Part shown: positions 1 to 7,990 of the stretch, one piece after another | Numbering within the stretch: position 1 is the stretch's first letter | How the letters are laid out: each line of letters starts with the position of its first letter | Source of the DNA: Rhizobium sp. SG_E_25_P2 | GTDB lineage: Bacteria > Pseudomonadota > Alphaproteobacteria > Rhizobiales > Rhizobiaceae | Direction: 5' to 3' | DNA: 64,000 nt | Assembly: GCF_029892285.1 (NCBI RefSeq) | Contig: NZ_JARXVM010000001.1 | Location: forward strand, 310,001-374,000 | Translations under genes and position numbers: made by a program | Notes under the pieces: model-generated | The model's database searches: none | Told to the model about the DNA's origin: nothing | What the model saw: the letters and a program-made list of their open reading frames with translations, nothing else

Positions 1-34
1 GGAAACGGTGCTCTACGCCTGGGTCGAGACCTGA
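1..34 (+). CDS. 3' end of an upstream gene (partial)
   Basis: The second reading frame is open from the window edge and ends ...LYAWVET followed by TGA at 32-34. It stops 12 nt before the next start codon, so it could be the tail of a co-transcribed upstream gene. Only ten residues are visible and no family can be assigned. The same strand and tight spacing fit an operon with the methyltransferase-like gene that follows. Confidence 0.4.
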   Translation, partial: ETVLYAWVET

Positions 35-46
35 AAGGAAGCCGTT

Positions 47-859
47 ATGGATCCCGTCGAACATTTCCGCCAATTGGTCGCCAACAATATCCGCAAGATC
101 GGCGAAGACAGAGATTTTCTCGGCCTGTCCAATATCTGGGTGCGGGAATCGATCCGGCATGGCTATGCACAGAATTTCACCTGGCTCGGCCGTCCCGTCA
201 TCCAGGTGCCGCAGGATCTCTATGCGATCCAGGAACTGATCTGGGCCTGCCGGCCCGATCTCATCATCGAAACCGGCATCGCCCATGGCGGCTCGCTGGT
301 GACCTCGGCCTCGATGCTGGCGCTCATGGATTATTGCGACGCCGTGGTCGAAGGCAAGGTTCTCGACCCCAAGGCCAGCCGCAGAAAGGTGGTCGGCGTC
401 GACATCGACATCCGCGCCCATAACCGTTCGGCGATCGACGCCCATCCGATGCGCCACAAGATCCATCTGATCGAGGGCTCCTCCGTCTCCGCCGAGGTGA
501 TGGCCCAGATCGAACAGCATGCCGAGGGTTATGAGCGGATCATGGTCTTCCTCGATTCCAACCATACGCATGAGCATGTGCTTCAGGAACTGGAGCTTTA
601 CGCGCCTTATGTCAGCAAGGGCTCCTATTGCGTGGTGTGGGACACCGGCGTCGAAGACCTGCCGGAGGGCTTCACCGCCGATCGCCCCTGGGGCAAGGGC
701 GACAATCCGAAGACGGCCGTCTGGGAATATCGCAAGCGCCTGGAGAGCGAAGGCCGCAAGGGCCGCGACGGCGAGCCGCTGAACCTCGACATCGACCTCA
801 CCATCGAACACAAGATCGCCATCACCGCTTCGCCGGATGGGTTCCTGAAGCGGGTGTGA
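47..859 (+). CDS. Cephalosporin hydroxylase (CmcI)-like / sugar O-methyltransferase-fold protein
   Basis: This 270-residue protein looks like the family annotated as cephalosporin hydroxylase (CmcI) or rhamnosyl O-methyltransferase. These are class I SAM-binding-fold enzymes that often occur in polysaccharide loci, where they are presumed to methylate sugars. The glycine-rich turn ETGIAHGGS near residues 76-84 follows a beta-strand (DLIIE), and a VVGVDIDIR strand near 114-122 would hold the acidic ribose-binding residue. An acidic VFLDSNHTHE motif near residue 166 is typical of the family. The start has AAGGAA upstream at good spacing. The gene converges on the deoxysugar operon, so a role in decorating the same polysaccharide is an inference. 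Hydroxylation of a beta-lactam is not implied by the name. Confidence 0.75.
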   Translation: MDPVEHFRQLVANNIRKIGEDRDFLGLSNIWVRESIRHGYAQNFTWLGRPVIQVPQDLYAIQELIWACRPDLIIETGIAHGGSLVTSASMLALMDYCDAVVEGKVLDPKASRRKVVGVDIDIRAHNRSAIDAHPMRHKIHLIEGSSVSAEVMAQIEQHAEGYERIMVFLDSNHTHEHVLQELELYAPYVSKGSYCVVWDTGVEDLPEGFTADRPWGKGDNPKTAVWEYRKRLESEGRKGRDGEPLNLDIDLTIEHKIAITASPDGFLKRV

Positions 860-882
860 CAGGAACCGCGCACAGCAATGAG

Positions 883-910
883 AAAAGCCGGGTCGAACGC
901 CCGGCTTTTT
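883..910. terminator. Rho-independent terminator between convergent genes
   Basis: A hairpin with a 10-bp stem (883-892 paired with 900-909, containing GCCGGG/CCCGGC) and a 7-nt loop has an A-run on the left and a T-run on the right. It can therefore stop transcription from both the methyltransferase-like gene and the opposing radical SAM gene. Confidence 0.85.
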
Positions 911-932
911 CATTGTTCAGATGGGGCTTGAA

Positions 933-2009
933 TTATTCCGCCGCCTGCGCCGCCGTCGGCGGCACGATGGCCGCGTCCAACTGACGCCTGATATCTGCAG
1001 GCAGTTGCGAGACGTCGACGGCAGTGCGGTTGCCGCAGCCGGCGCAGAGCTTGATGTCGTTGCAGCCGCCATTGAGATGCTTGCGGCGGATCTCGTAAAG
1101 CGCGACGGAATCGACGACTTCGAGGATCGAGCCGCCCAGATGCGCCTTGGTCGGCGGAAGCTCCTCCATCAGATGTCCGACGGTCAGGCCGTTGAACACG
1201 TCGGAGCAGCAGGCCGAAACCTTGCCATTGTGCATGACATAAAGGAGATAGAAGGGGATTTCGCAGGGCGCGGCCATGCCGTCCTTGCCGTCCAGCATGC
1301 CCTTGCCGACATCGACCAGCGGCTGCTGCTTCAGATGCACGACATTGGACTTGCGGGCGGCCTCGGCGAATTCGTTGAACACCGAATCCGAATCCGCCTG
1401 GGTGATGCCATAAGAGTTATCCTCCTCGGCGGCGAAATATTTGATGTAGAGCTCGGTCTTGCCCTCGGCTTCGACAACCGGAATGACAGCGCGAAGATTG
1501 GCGGCCACCCGTTCGGCGAAATCGCCCACTTTGACCGTGTTGTATTTATCGCGATCGAGCGTATCGACGCTGATATGGATCTCATCCAAACCGGCGGCGA
1601 TCAGTTCCCGAGCCTTGGTCTCGTTGAGCAGAATGCCGTTGGTGATGACGCGGGTTTTCAGCGCGAAGCCTTCAGCCTTCACCTTGGCGATCATCCCGCC
1701 GATTTTCTTGTTGAGCAGCGGCTCGCCATTGCCATGGAACTGGATCATCGCCAGCGGCCCGCGCTCGGCGACATAGACGCGGAGATCCGACAGGATCTTC
1801 TCCCAGGTCTCTTCCTTCATCACGCCGGCATGTTCGCGGAATTTTGGCGCGCGGCCGGAATGGGCGTCGCAGAAGGTGCATTTCAGATTGCAGGCAGAGG
1901 CCGCTTCGATCACCAGCGTCAGGATCTTTCGATCGAGCAGCGCTGCGGTGAGATTGCGGGCCCGGATCGCCATGAATTGCGGATCCTTGGCTTGCTGGAA
2001 TGTCAGCAT
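933..2009 (-). CDS. Radical SAM/SPASM domain protein
   Basis: A 358-residue radical SAM enzyme. Residues C40, C44 and C47 form the CxxxCxxC motif (ACNLKCTFC) that binds the SAM-cleaving 4Fe-4S cluster. The C-terminal third has further cysteines (CSACCSD and CNDIKLCAGCGN), as in SPASM domains that carry auxiliary clusters. Proteins of this build modify peptides, sugars or cofactors by radical chemistry; the substrate cannot be read from sequence. It is the last gene of a leftward run with a glycosyltransferase and deoxysugar genes, so modification of a glycan precursor is a reasonable inference. It ends at the bidirectional terminator. Confidence 0.85.
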   Translation of the reverse strand: MLTFQQAKDPQFMAIRARNLTAALLDRKILTLVIEAASACNLKCTFCDAHSGRAPKFREHAGVMKEETWEKILSDLRVYVAERGPLAMIQFHGNGEPLLNKKIGGMIAKVKAEGFALKTRVITNGILLNETKARELIAAGLDEIHISVDTLDRDKYNTVKVGDFAERVAANLRAVIPVVEAEGKTELYIKYFAAEEDNSYGITQADSDSVFNEFAEAARKSNVVHLKQQPLVDVGKGMLDGKDGMAAPCEIPFYLLYVMHNGKVSACCSDVFNGLTVGHLMEELPPTKAHLGGSILEVVDSVALYEIRRKHLNGGCNDIKLCAGCGNRTAVDVSQLPADIRRQLDAAIVPPTAAQAAE

Positions 2010-2106
2010 GTCGAACTTTCCTTCCCCGCCCAGATGACAGCGCGCCTTTCGGCTGCATTAACTATAGGGCAGCAAATGCAAACAAAGCTTTTATGCCGCT
2101 CCCGCC

Positions 2107-3342
2107 TCATGCCCGCTTCTTGGCCTTTTCATCGACCACGAACTGAAAATCGGCGACAATTTCGGATACCGGCAGAAGCGCCGCCGAGACGAAGCGATAA
2201 TAGTCTTCGCATGTCCGGCAATGGGGATTGTCGGCGCTGACCACCAACAGCTTCTCCGGCGTCAACCCGGAAAAGGGCGCCACATTGCCCGGACGTTCCG
2301 GATAGGCGGGCTTGAACTGCCGGAGATATTTGCCGCCCTTCCATTTGGAGAAGGCTGTGCGGTAGCGAGCCACCGTGATCTCGAAGTCCTCGGCAGAGGC
2401 GGCTGCGGCGCACTGGTTCATGCAGGCCTGGACAAAATTGTCCTCAAAGCCGGAAAAGGCGACGCCATGGCGCTTGGAAAACCAGTGATGCACCATGCCG
2501 ATGCAGGCCATCAGCCCAAAGCGGCTTTTGAACGGATAATCCTTGAAGCAATCCATCTGGTCGAGCGGCGCATCGAGTTCCTTGTCGAACAGCGCCTGCT
2601 TGGCCTCCTGATCCTTCAAGCTCTTGATGCCGGCGGTGTTGGACATCGGGCAGACGCCGAGCACCGACAGCGGTCGGGCGCAATGGACGAAGCCACGCCC
2701 ATTGGCGATGATCTTGTAGATGCTCTCGTAGTCGACCACCGGGAATTCGAAGAAGGCGCCGCCATAGCGCGCCTTGATGCGATCGATCAGTTGGCGCGAG
2801 GCGGCGCCATGATAGATCGAAAATCCGGAGACGATGATATTGCTCGCCTGACGAAAACGATAGGCGCGATCCTTGATCAGATCATGCGAGACGTCATGGA
2901 CGGCGGTCAGCGTCTGCACAATCTGACCGGAAGCGGGCTTTTCGCCATCGGGCCAGGTGTAGAACAATTTCGCCCAGTCGATCGCCTCGACGCCCGGCCG
3001 CTCCGCCTCGATCTTGAGAATGACGCCGGCGGCGTCGGGATCGGCATAGTCGTCATCGCCGATGAACGTCACCCAGCGTCCGGTCGACGCCTCCATAGCC
3101 ATATTCCAGTTTTCCAGCATCGAGCGGGTCTTCTCGCCGCTGGTGACATAGCGGATGCGGGAGTCAGCGAGAAAAGGACGCATGAAGTCGTCCATGATCC
3201 CGGGTTGATCGGAATTGTCGACGAAAACGAATTCGACATCTTCGCGATCGGACCGCAGCAACGCCTCAATCGTCTGCTTGAAATAGGGCTGGCGATTGCG
3301 GGACGGCACGCAAATGGACAGAACGGGCTTCAGGGCCGGCAT
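2107..3342 (-). CDS. Family 2 (GT-A) glycosyltransferase
   Basis: A 411-residue glycosyltransferase. The N-terminus LSICVPSRNR is the first strand of the GT-A fold, VFVDNSDQP near residues 40-48 holds the nucleotide-binding acid, and TFIGDDDYADPD near residues 94-105 supplies the metal-binding DxD-type motif. It would transfer an activated sugar during assembly of surface polysaccharide, at the cytosolic face of the inner membrane. No long hydrophobic helix is evident. It lies 97 nt upstream of the radical SAM gene and 248 nt downstream of the C-methyltransferase, so it may belong to the same transcript or have its own promoter in that 248-nt gap, in which I see no clear signal. The donor may be the CDP-sugar made by the operon, but this is inference. 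Confidence 0.85.
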   Translation of the reverse strand: MPALKPVLSICVPSRNRQPYFKQTIEALLRSDREDVEFVFVDNSDQPGIMDDFMRPFLADSRIRYVTSGEKTRSMLENWNMAMEASTGRWVTFIGDDDYADPDAAGVILKIEAERPGVEAIDWAKLFYTWPDGEKPASGQIVQTLTAVHDVSHDLIKDRAYRFRQASNIIVSGFSIYHGAASRQLIDRIKARYGGAFFEFPVVDYESIYKIIANGRGFVHCARPLSVLGVCPMSNTAGIKSLKDQEAKQALFDKELDAPLDQMDCFKDYPFKSRFGLMACIGMVHHWFSKRHGVAFSGFEDNFVQACMNQCAAAASAEDFEITVARYRTAFSKWKGGKYLRQFKPAYPERPGNVAPFSGLTPEKLLVVSADNPHCRTCEDYYRFVSAALLPVSEIVADFQFVVDEKAKKRA

Positions 3343-3590
3343 GAGAGGACTCCGTGATCGGCGGAGACTAGCCGTGTTGGCTTAAGCGAAACTGGCTGCC
3401 GCCGAAACTTGGCCGAAAGCAAGGATAGAAAGCTCGGATTCTCAGGCGCATCGGCCCTGTGGAGGGCAAAGAGCGACGGCGCGGATCGGCGCTCAGGCAT
3501 GCGCGCGGCGCGGAAGGTCCTTGGGGGCTTCGACAGAAGCCTCACCCGGCTTCAGGCTCGGCGCAACCACATCGAGGGCGACGAGCGCCG

Positions 3591-4817
3591 TCACATCTCC
3601 CGCAGCGTCGGTATGGCTGTCGCGAACTTCCCACCCCAGTCTCTGATATAGGAAAGTTGCGTCATGATTTCGGTCTGGATGTTCCATGGCAGTATCACCA
3701 CCCTGTCGGGCCTCTCGGCTATCAGCCTCGCTTCGTCGACCACGGGGATCCGGCTGCCGGGCAGATAGGTTCCCTTCTTGGCCGGGTTCTTGTCGACCAC
3801 GAACGAGATGAGATCGCGCCTGACACCGCCGAAATTCAGCAGCGTATTGCCTTTCGCCGCCGCGCCATAGGCCGCGACGGAAAGGCCCTTGCGGCGGCAT
3901 TCGATCAGATAGGCCACGACATCATTTCGCACCCGCTCGGCCTCGGCCTGAAAGCCGGTGTAGAAATCGGGCTCCAGCATCCGGGCGCGTGCCTCGGTCG
4001 CCATCATCATGCCCACGGAGGCTTGCTCAGGCCTTGAGCGTGCGTCAGTGCGGCTGGCGAAGACTCTGAGACTGCCGCCGTGCCAGGGCGTCGTCTCGAC
4101 ATCGAAAACCCGGAGACCATTGGCTTCGAACACCCGCTTCACCGCATGAAGCGAAAGATAGGAATAGTGTTCGTGATAGGCGGTGTCGAACTGGTGCTGT
4201 TCGACCATGTTGAGCAGATGCGGGAACTCGAAGGTCGCCACGCCTTCCGGCTTCAGCAGGCGGGCGAAGCCGGACACGAAATCATTGATGTCAGGCACAT
4301 GTGCGAGCACATTGTTGGCCGCCATCAGATCGGCGCTCCAACCGTCCGCCTTGAGACGTTCGGCCAACGCGAGGCCGAAAAACTCTTCGACCATGTCGAG
4401 GCCCTTGGCGCGGGCGGCTGCGGCCGTGCTCGCGGTCGGCTCCACACCCAGGCATGAAAAGCCGGCGGCTTTGGCGTATTGCAGGAGATAGCCGTCATTG
4501 GCGGCGATTTCGACCAGGCGCGCGCCGTCGGCAAAGCCGAAGCGGGTTTTCATCGCCGCGACATAGGCCTGGGCATGATTGAGCCAGGAGGTCGAAAACG
4601 AGCTGAAATAGGCGTAGCTATCCGAAAAGAACGTCTCGCGGCTGGCGAAATCCTCGGTTTGCGTCAAAAGACAGGAGGCGCAGGTCCTGATGACCAGGGG
4701 ATACCAGAGCTCGGGGGCAGCCAGTTGATCGGCGGCGAGATAGGAGTTGGACGGCGGCGCCGTTCCGAGATCGAGAAACGGCCAGAAGGTCTCGCCTCCG
4801 CAATGCCGGCATTTCAT
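3591..4817 (-). CDS. NDP-sugar C-methyltransferase (TylC3/NovU type)
   Basis: A 408-residue protein with the three-part build of sugar C-methyltransferases. An N-terminal zinc site uses C3, C6, C46 and C49. A SAM-binding domain follows with LVEIAANDGYLL at residues 101-112. The C-terminal domain contains AAYGAAAKGNTLLN, typical of the family. Such enzymes add a methyl group from SAM to carbon 3 of a 4-keto-6-deoxy nucleotide sugar. Its start overlaps the stop of the epimerase gene by 4 nt, so the two are translationally coupled. With rfbF and rfbG upstream, the expected substrate is CDP-4-keto-6-deoxyglucose or its epimer. The exact product is not predictable. Confidence 0.87.
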   Translation of the reverse strand: MKCRHCGGETFWPFLDLGTAPPSNSYLAADQLAAPELWYPLVIRTCASCLLTQTEDFASRETFFSDSYAYFSSFSTSWLNHAQAYVAAMKTRFGFADGARLVEIAANDGYLLQYAKAAGFSCLGVEPTASTAAAARAKGLDMVEEFFGLALAERLKADGWSADLMAANNVLAHVPDINDFVSGFARLLKPEGVATFEFPHLLNMVEQHQFDTAYHEHYSYLSLHAVKRVFEANGLRVFDVETTPWHGGSLRVFASRTDARSRPEQASVGMMMATEARARMLEPDFYTGFQAEAERVRNDVVAYLIECRRKGLSVAAYGAAAKGNTLLNFGGVRRDLISFVVDKNPAKKGTYLPGSRIPVVDEARLIAERPDRVVILPWNIQTEIMTQLSYIRDWGGKFATAIPTLREM

Positions 4818-5377
4818 AAGTCTATTCCCTCAAAGGCGGCGTCCAGCATGGCATGGGAGCTGTCCCGTTCCGAAAGATTGGCGAGCGGCAACGGCCAGGC
4901 GATTGACAGCCGCGGATCGGCAAGATTGAGCGCTCCCTCGGAGGCGGCCTGATAGGGCGCTGAATGGGCGTAGAGCAGTTGCACATCGTCGCTCAGGGTC
5001 TGGAAGCCATGCGCGAAACCCTGAGGAATCAGGAGAGACGCACAGTTGTCCTCCGACAATTCGACGGCGAAATGCTGGAGAAATGTCGGCGAGCCCTTGC
5101 GGATATCGACGGCGACGTCGAGCACGGACCCGCGCAGGCAGGTGACGAGCTTGGCGTCGGCGACCGGCGGACGCTGGAAGTGAAATCCTCTTGCCGTCCC
5201 GCGCTTGAGCGTGACGGTTTCATTGACCTGGGCGATGCCGCCGAGCCAGCCATAGGCGGCCAACCCCTCGGCGTCGAACAAACGGCTGAGATGACCGCGA
5301 TCATCGGCCAGACGCTTGCGCGTCAACAAGATCAGACCCGAAAAAGGCGTGCGGCTGGCATTGAAGCGGCCGGTCAT
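4814..5377 (-). CDS. RmlC-like dTDP-4-dehydrorhamnose 3,5-epimerase family protein
   Basis: A 187-residue cupin-fold sugar epimerase. RGFHFQ matches the RGxHFQ signature that carries the catalytic histidine. LVTCLRGSVLDVAVDIRKGSP and LIPQGFAHGFQ are the usual conserved blocks, and a tyrosine-containing LLYAHSAPY follows. The family epimerises carbon 3 and/or 5 of 4-keto-6-deoxy sugars; many relatives in C-methyl sugar pathways act at only one carbon. Four-nt overlaps at both ends couple it to rfbG and the C-methyltransferase. Because the pathway starts with CTP-dependent RfbF, the substrate is probably CDP-linked rather than dTDP-linked, so the symbol rfbC would mislead. Confidence 0.85.
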   Translation of the reverse strand: MTGRFNASRTPFSGLILLTRKRLADDRGHLSRLFDAEGLAAYGWLGGIAQVNETVTLKRGTARGFHFQRPPVADAKLVTCLRGSVLDVAVDIRKGSPTFLQHFAVELSEDNCASLLIPQGFAHGFQTLSDDVQLLYAHSAPYQAASEGALNLADPRLSIAWPLPLANLSERDSSHAMLDAAFEGIDL

Positions 5378-6459
5378 GCAGATCTCCTCTCGATGGCCGA
5401 AGGGTGGCCCAATCGGGCTTCGAAGGCGTCGACATCATGCCCGCAAAGCGTTTCGGCCGAGACGCCGCCGGCGAGGCCCCTATACCAACTCCAGGTTCTG
5501 GCGATCGTCTCGTCGAGATCGAAGCGGGGCGCGAAACCCAATTCGCCGCGCGCGCGGCTGCTGTCGAGCGTCAGCAGTCCCGCTTCATGCGGCCCCTCCG
5601 CGCCATCGCCCCAGCGGATACGGGCGAGATCGAAATAGGTCGCCGAACGCTCCAGGAGATCGCGCACGCTGGTCGCATTGTCCGAATCAGGACCAAAATT
5701 GTAGGCGGGACCGGCTTCCGGATCGCGCCATAGCCGTTCGGCGAGCAGGAGATAGCCATGCAGCGGCTCAAGCACATGCTGCCAGGGGCGCACCGCCCGG
5801 GGACGACGAATGTCGAGTTCACCGTCGCCGCCGAAGGCCCTGATCGCATCGGGGATCAGCCGGTCATCCGCCCAGTCGCCCCCGCCGATGACATTGCCGG
5901 CTCGCGCCGTCGCAATGCCGACGCCGCGCGCCAGGAAATAGGAGCGGCGATAGCTTGTCGTCACGATATCGGCTGCGGCTTTCGACGCCGAATAGGGATC
6001 ATGGCCACCCAGTGGATCGGCCTCGGCAAACGCATTGCCGGTTTCGGCGTTTTCATAGACCTTGTCGGTCGTCACCGACACCACGACACGCAAGCCTTCA
6101 ACCATGCGCGCAGCGTCGAGAAGATTGGCTGTCCCCTGCACGTTGATTTCAAAGGTTTCCAACGGATCGCGATAACCTGCTCTCACCAGCGGCTGGGCCG
6201 CCAGATGCAGGATGATCTGCGGATTGACCGCCAGGATACGCGCCCGCACTGCGTCACGGTGGCGAATATCGAGAATGTCGCGACCATCCTTCGCTCCTCC
6301 CAGCAGGAGGTGCAGCGCCGGACGATCCTGCGCGGGCCCGAGCGCGAGACCCCCGACCTCTGCGCCCAGACGCTTCAGCCAAAAAGCGAGCCATGCCCCC
6401 TTGAAGCCGGTATGCCCCGTCAGCAAAACACGTTTTCCGCGCCAGAAGGACCTGTTCAT
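5374..6459 (-). CDS. rfbG: CDP-glucose 4,6-dehydratase
   Basis: A 361-residue extended short-chain dehydrogenase/reductase. TGHTGFKG at residues 14-21 is the NAD-binding turn, the TTDKVYE block at 130-136 is typical of NDP-glucose 4,6-dehydratases, and Y156 and K160 form the YxxxK catalytic pair. It converts CDP-glucose to CDP-4-keto-6-deoxyglucose with bound NAD. The gene is 1 nt downstream of the cytidylyltransferase gene, and its stop overlaps the epimerase start by 4 nt. Length and motifs are as expected for RfbG/DdhB, and adjacency to RfbF distinguishes it from dTDP-glucose dehydratases. Confidence 0.92.
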   Translation of the reverse strand: MNRSFWRGKRVLLTGHTGFKGAWLAFWLKRLGAEVGGLALGPAQDRPALHLLLGGAKDGRDILDIRHRDAVRARILAVNPQIILHLAAQPLVRAGYRDPLETFEINVQGTANLLDAARMVEGLRVVVSVTTDKVYENAETGNAFAEADPLGGHDPYSASKAAADIVTTSYRRSYFLARGVGIATARAGNVIGGGDWADDRLIPDAIRAFGGDGELDIRRPRAVRPWQHVLEPLHGYLLLAERLWRDPEAGPAYNFGPDSDNATSVRDLLERSATYFDLARIRWGDGAEGPHEAGLLTLDSSRARGELGFAPRFDLDETIARTWSWYRGLAGGVSAETLCGHDVDAFEARLGHPSAIERRSA

Positions 6460-6460
6460 C

Positions 6461-7231
6461 TCACCAGACCTTCCACGGCGGATTGCCGGAGGCCCAGAGA
6501 TTTTCCAGCTGTATCTTGTCGCGAAGCGTGTCCATCGGCTGCCAGAAGCCTTTGTGGAACCAGGCCTTCAACTGTCCATCGGCGGCGAGACCGCCGAGCG
6601 GCTCACCCTCGAAGCTGGTGGCGTCGCCCTCGATGCGGTCGATCACGCTCGGATGCACAATGAAGAAGCCGCCATTGATGAAGCCGCCCTCGCCTTCCGG
6701 CTTCTCGACGAAACCGGTAACATCGTCGCCCTCAAACCGCAGCGCCCCGAAGCGGGCCGGCGGACGCACGGCGGTCACGGTCGCAAGTTTGCCATGGCGC
6801 TTGTGAAAGGCGATCGTCGCGGAAATATCGACATCCGCCACGCCATCGCCATAAGTGAAGCAGAATGGCTCATCCGGATCGAGATAGGAGGCGACCCGCT
6901 TCAACCGTCCTCCGGTCATTGAGTTTTCGCCGGTGTCGACCAGTGTCACACGCCAGGATTCGGCATTCTGGCGGTGAAATTCCAGCCGGTTCGCGCCGAG
7001 ATCGAAAGTGATATCGGACATATGCAGGCTGTAATTGGCGAAATATTCCTTGATCATATAGCCCTTGAAGCCACAGCAGATCACGAAATCGCGCACGCCA
7101 TGCGCATAATAGATTTTCATGATGTGCCAGAGAATCGGTCGTGAACCGATCTCGACCATGGGCTTGGGGCGCGTATGCGTTTCCTCGGCCAATCTGGAAC
7201 CGAGCCCACCCGCCAAAATCACAGCCTTCAT
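6461..7231 (-). CDS. rfbF: Glucose-1-phosphate cytidylyltransferase
   Basis: A 256-residue sugar nucleotidyltransferase that makes CDP-glucose from CTP and glucose-1-phosphate, the first committed step to CDP-deoxysugars. The N-terminal signature [12 protein letters not shown] followed by RPKPMVEIG binds nucleotide and sugar phosphate. YGDGVADVD near residues 126-134 provides the metal-binding aspartates. The C-terminal [11 protein letters not shown] tail is characteristic of RfbF-type enzymes. It is the first gene of the leftward deoxysugar operon, so the promoter should lie in 7232-7349. Confidence 0.93.
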   Translation of the reverse strand: MKAVILAGGLGSRLAEETHTRPKPMVEIGSRPILWHIMKIYYAHGVRDFVICCGFKGYMIKEYFANYSLHMSDITFDLGANRLEFHRQNAESWRVTLVDTGENSMTGGRLKRVASYLDPDEPFCFTYGDGVADVDISATIAFHKRHGKLATVTAVRPPARFGALRFEGDDVTGFVEKPEGEGGFINGGFFIVHPSVIDRIEGDATSFEGEPLGGLAADGQLKAWFHKGFWQPMDTLRDKIQLENLWASGNPPWKVW

Positions 7232-7349
7232 GTCTGCTTCACCCGCGAATCATCTTGCCGCTCCATGGGCCTTATAGACATTCTTGCGCGAGGAAGCTTA
7301 TGCGGGCCTAAAGTTCTTGCAGCGTCGAGGAAAGGCGCCTATCAGTAGC

Positions 7350-7366
7350 TTTGCTTTTTTAGCAAA
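7350..7366. repeat. Small inverted repeat
   Basis: TTTGCT, a 5-nt T-run and AGCAAA form a 6-bp hairpin in the spacer upstream of the GyrI-like gene. It lies just left of a longer hairpin at 7370-7403. It could be part of a dispersed intergenic repeat or a weak terminator; the function is unknown. Confidence 0.45.
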
Positions 7367-7369
7367 ACA

Positions 7370-7403
7370 CCGGAAAAAGCATGATTCAATCAGCTTTTCC
7401 CGG
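7370..7403. repeat. Long inverted repeat upstream of the GyrI-like gene
   Basis: CCGGAAAAAGC (7370-7380) pairs with GCTTTTCCCGG (7393-7403) with one internal mismatch around a 12-nt loop, giving a 10-bp stem. The symmetry resembles intergenic palindromic elements common in rhizobial genomes, but I cannot test copy number. Its presence argues against translation of this stretch and favours a downstream start for the next gene. Confidence 0.55.
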
Positions 7404-7421
7404 AAGCGAGTGACGTCTCAC

Positions 7422-7979
7422 ATGCTATCCATGCCCCAGAAAAATTACCTCAAGCGCCAGCAATTCATTTCGCTGCGGTCGAGGCTTTCGGCTCGGCTGA
7501 TAATCCAGCAATCGCGCGTGTTCCTACACGAAGCCAGGGAAGAGGCTGCAAAACAGGGCGTCAAGGAGATCGGCGCGGCATTTCTCCGGCTTGAGACGTT
7601 CCGGGATTTCGACAATATCGAGGCCGATTTTGGCTTTTTCACCGAAAAGCCCATGCGCGCGCACGGCCCTTTTCAGGCAGGCAGCTTGCCGGCTGCGGAT
7701 TACCTCCAGACGAATTGGCGCGGCTCCTATGAACGAATGCGCGATGTCCATATCATCGCCATTCAATGGGCCAATCACATGAAGCTCGGAATAGACAGCA
7801 GGCGCGATGAAAAAGGCCTCCACTTCGGATGCCTTCTCAACGTGTTCAAGGTATGCAGCCTTTCCGAGCCCGATCCGGAGAAATGGGAGACCGACATCCT
7901 GTTTCGACTCAAGAAGTCCAAACCCGGCGACGCGGTGGAGCCATTTGTTCATGCTCTTCCACCGCGCCTCCCCACATAA
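7422..7979 (+). CDS. GyrI-like / effector-binding domain protein
   Basis: A protein of about 185 residues without a DNA-binding domain. The C-terminal part, from FFTEKPMRAHGPFQAGSLPA through a short helix to an acidic PDPEKWETDILFRL end, follows the pattern of the GyrI-like small-molecule-binding fold (AraC effector-binding domain). Stand-alone members bind hydrophobic ligands or act as hydrolases; the ligand here is unknown. The frame opens at 7284, but the first 46 codons cover two palindromes, so ATG 7422 (or 7431) is the likelier start, with GGAAG upstream at loose spacing. It converges on the CocE-type hydrolase gene 11 nt away. Confidence 0.6.
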   Translation: MLSMPQKNYLKRQQFISLRSRLSARLIIQQSRVFLHEAREEAAKQGVKEIGAAFLRLETFRDFDNIEADFGFFTEKPMRAHGPFQAGSLPAADYLQTNWRGSYERMRDVHIIAIQWANHMKLGIDSRRDEKGLHFGCLLNVFKVCSLSEPDPEKWETDILFRLKKSKPGDAVEPFVHALPPRLPT

Positions 7980-7990
7980 CCGGGCCGCGT

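Noticed and set aside
2221-3357. Forward-strand open frame of 378 codons opposite the glycosyltransferase
   Set aside because: It is an antisense shadow; the reverse strand has the full GT-A signature.
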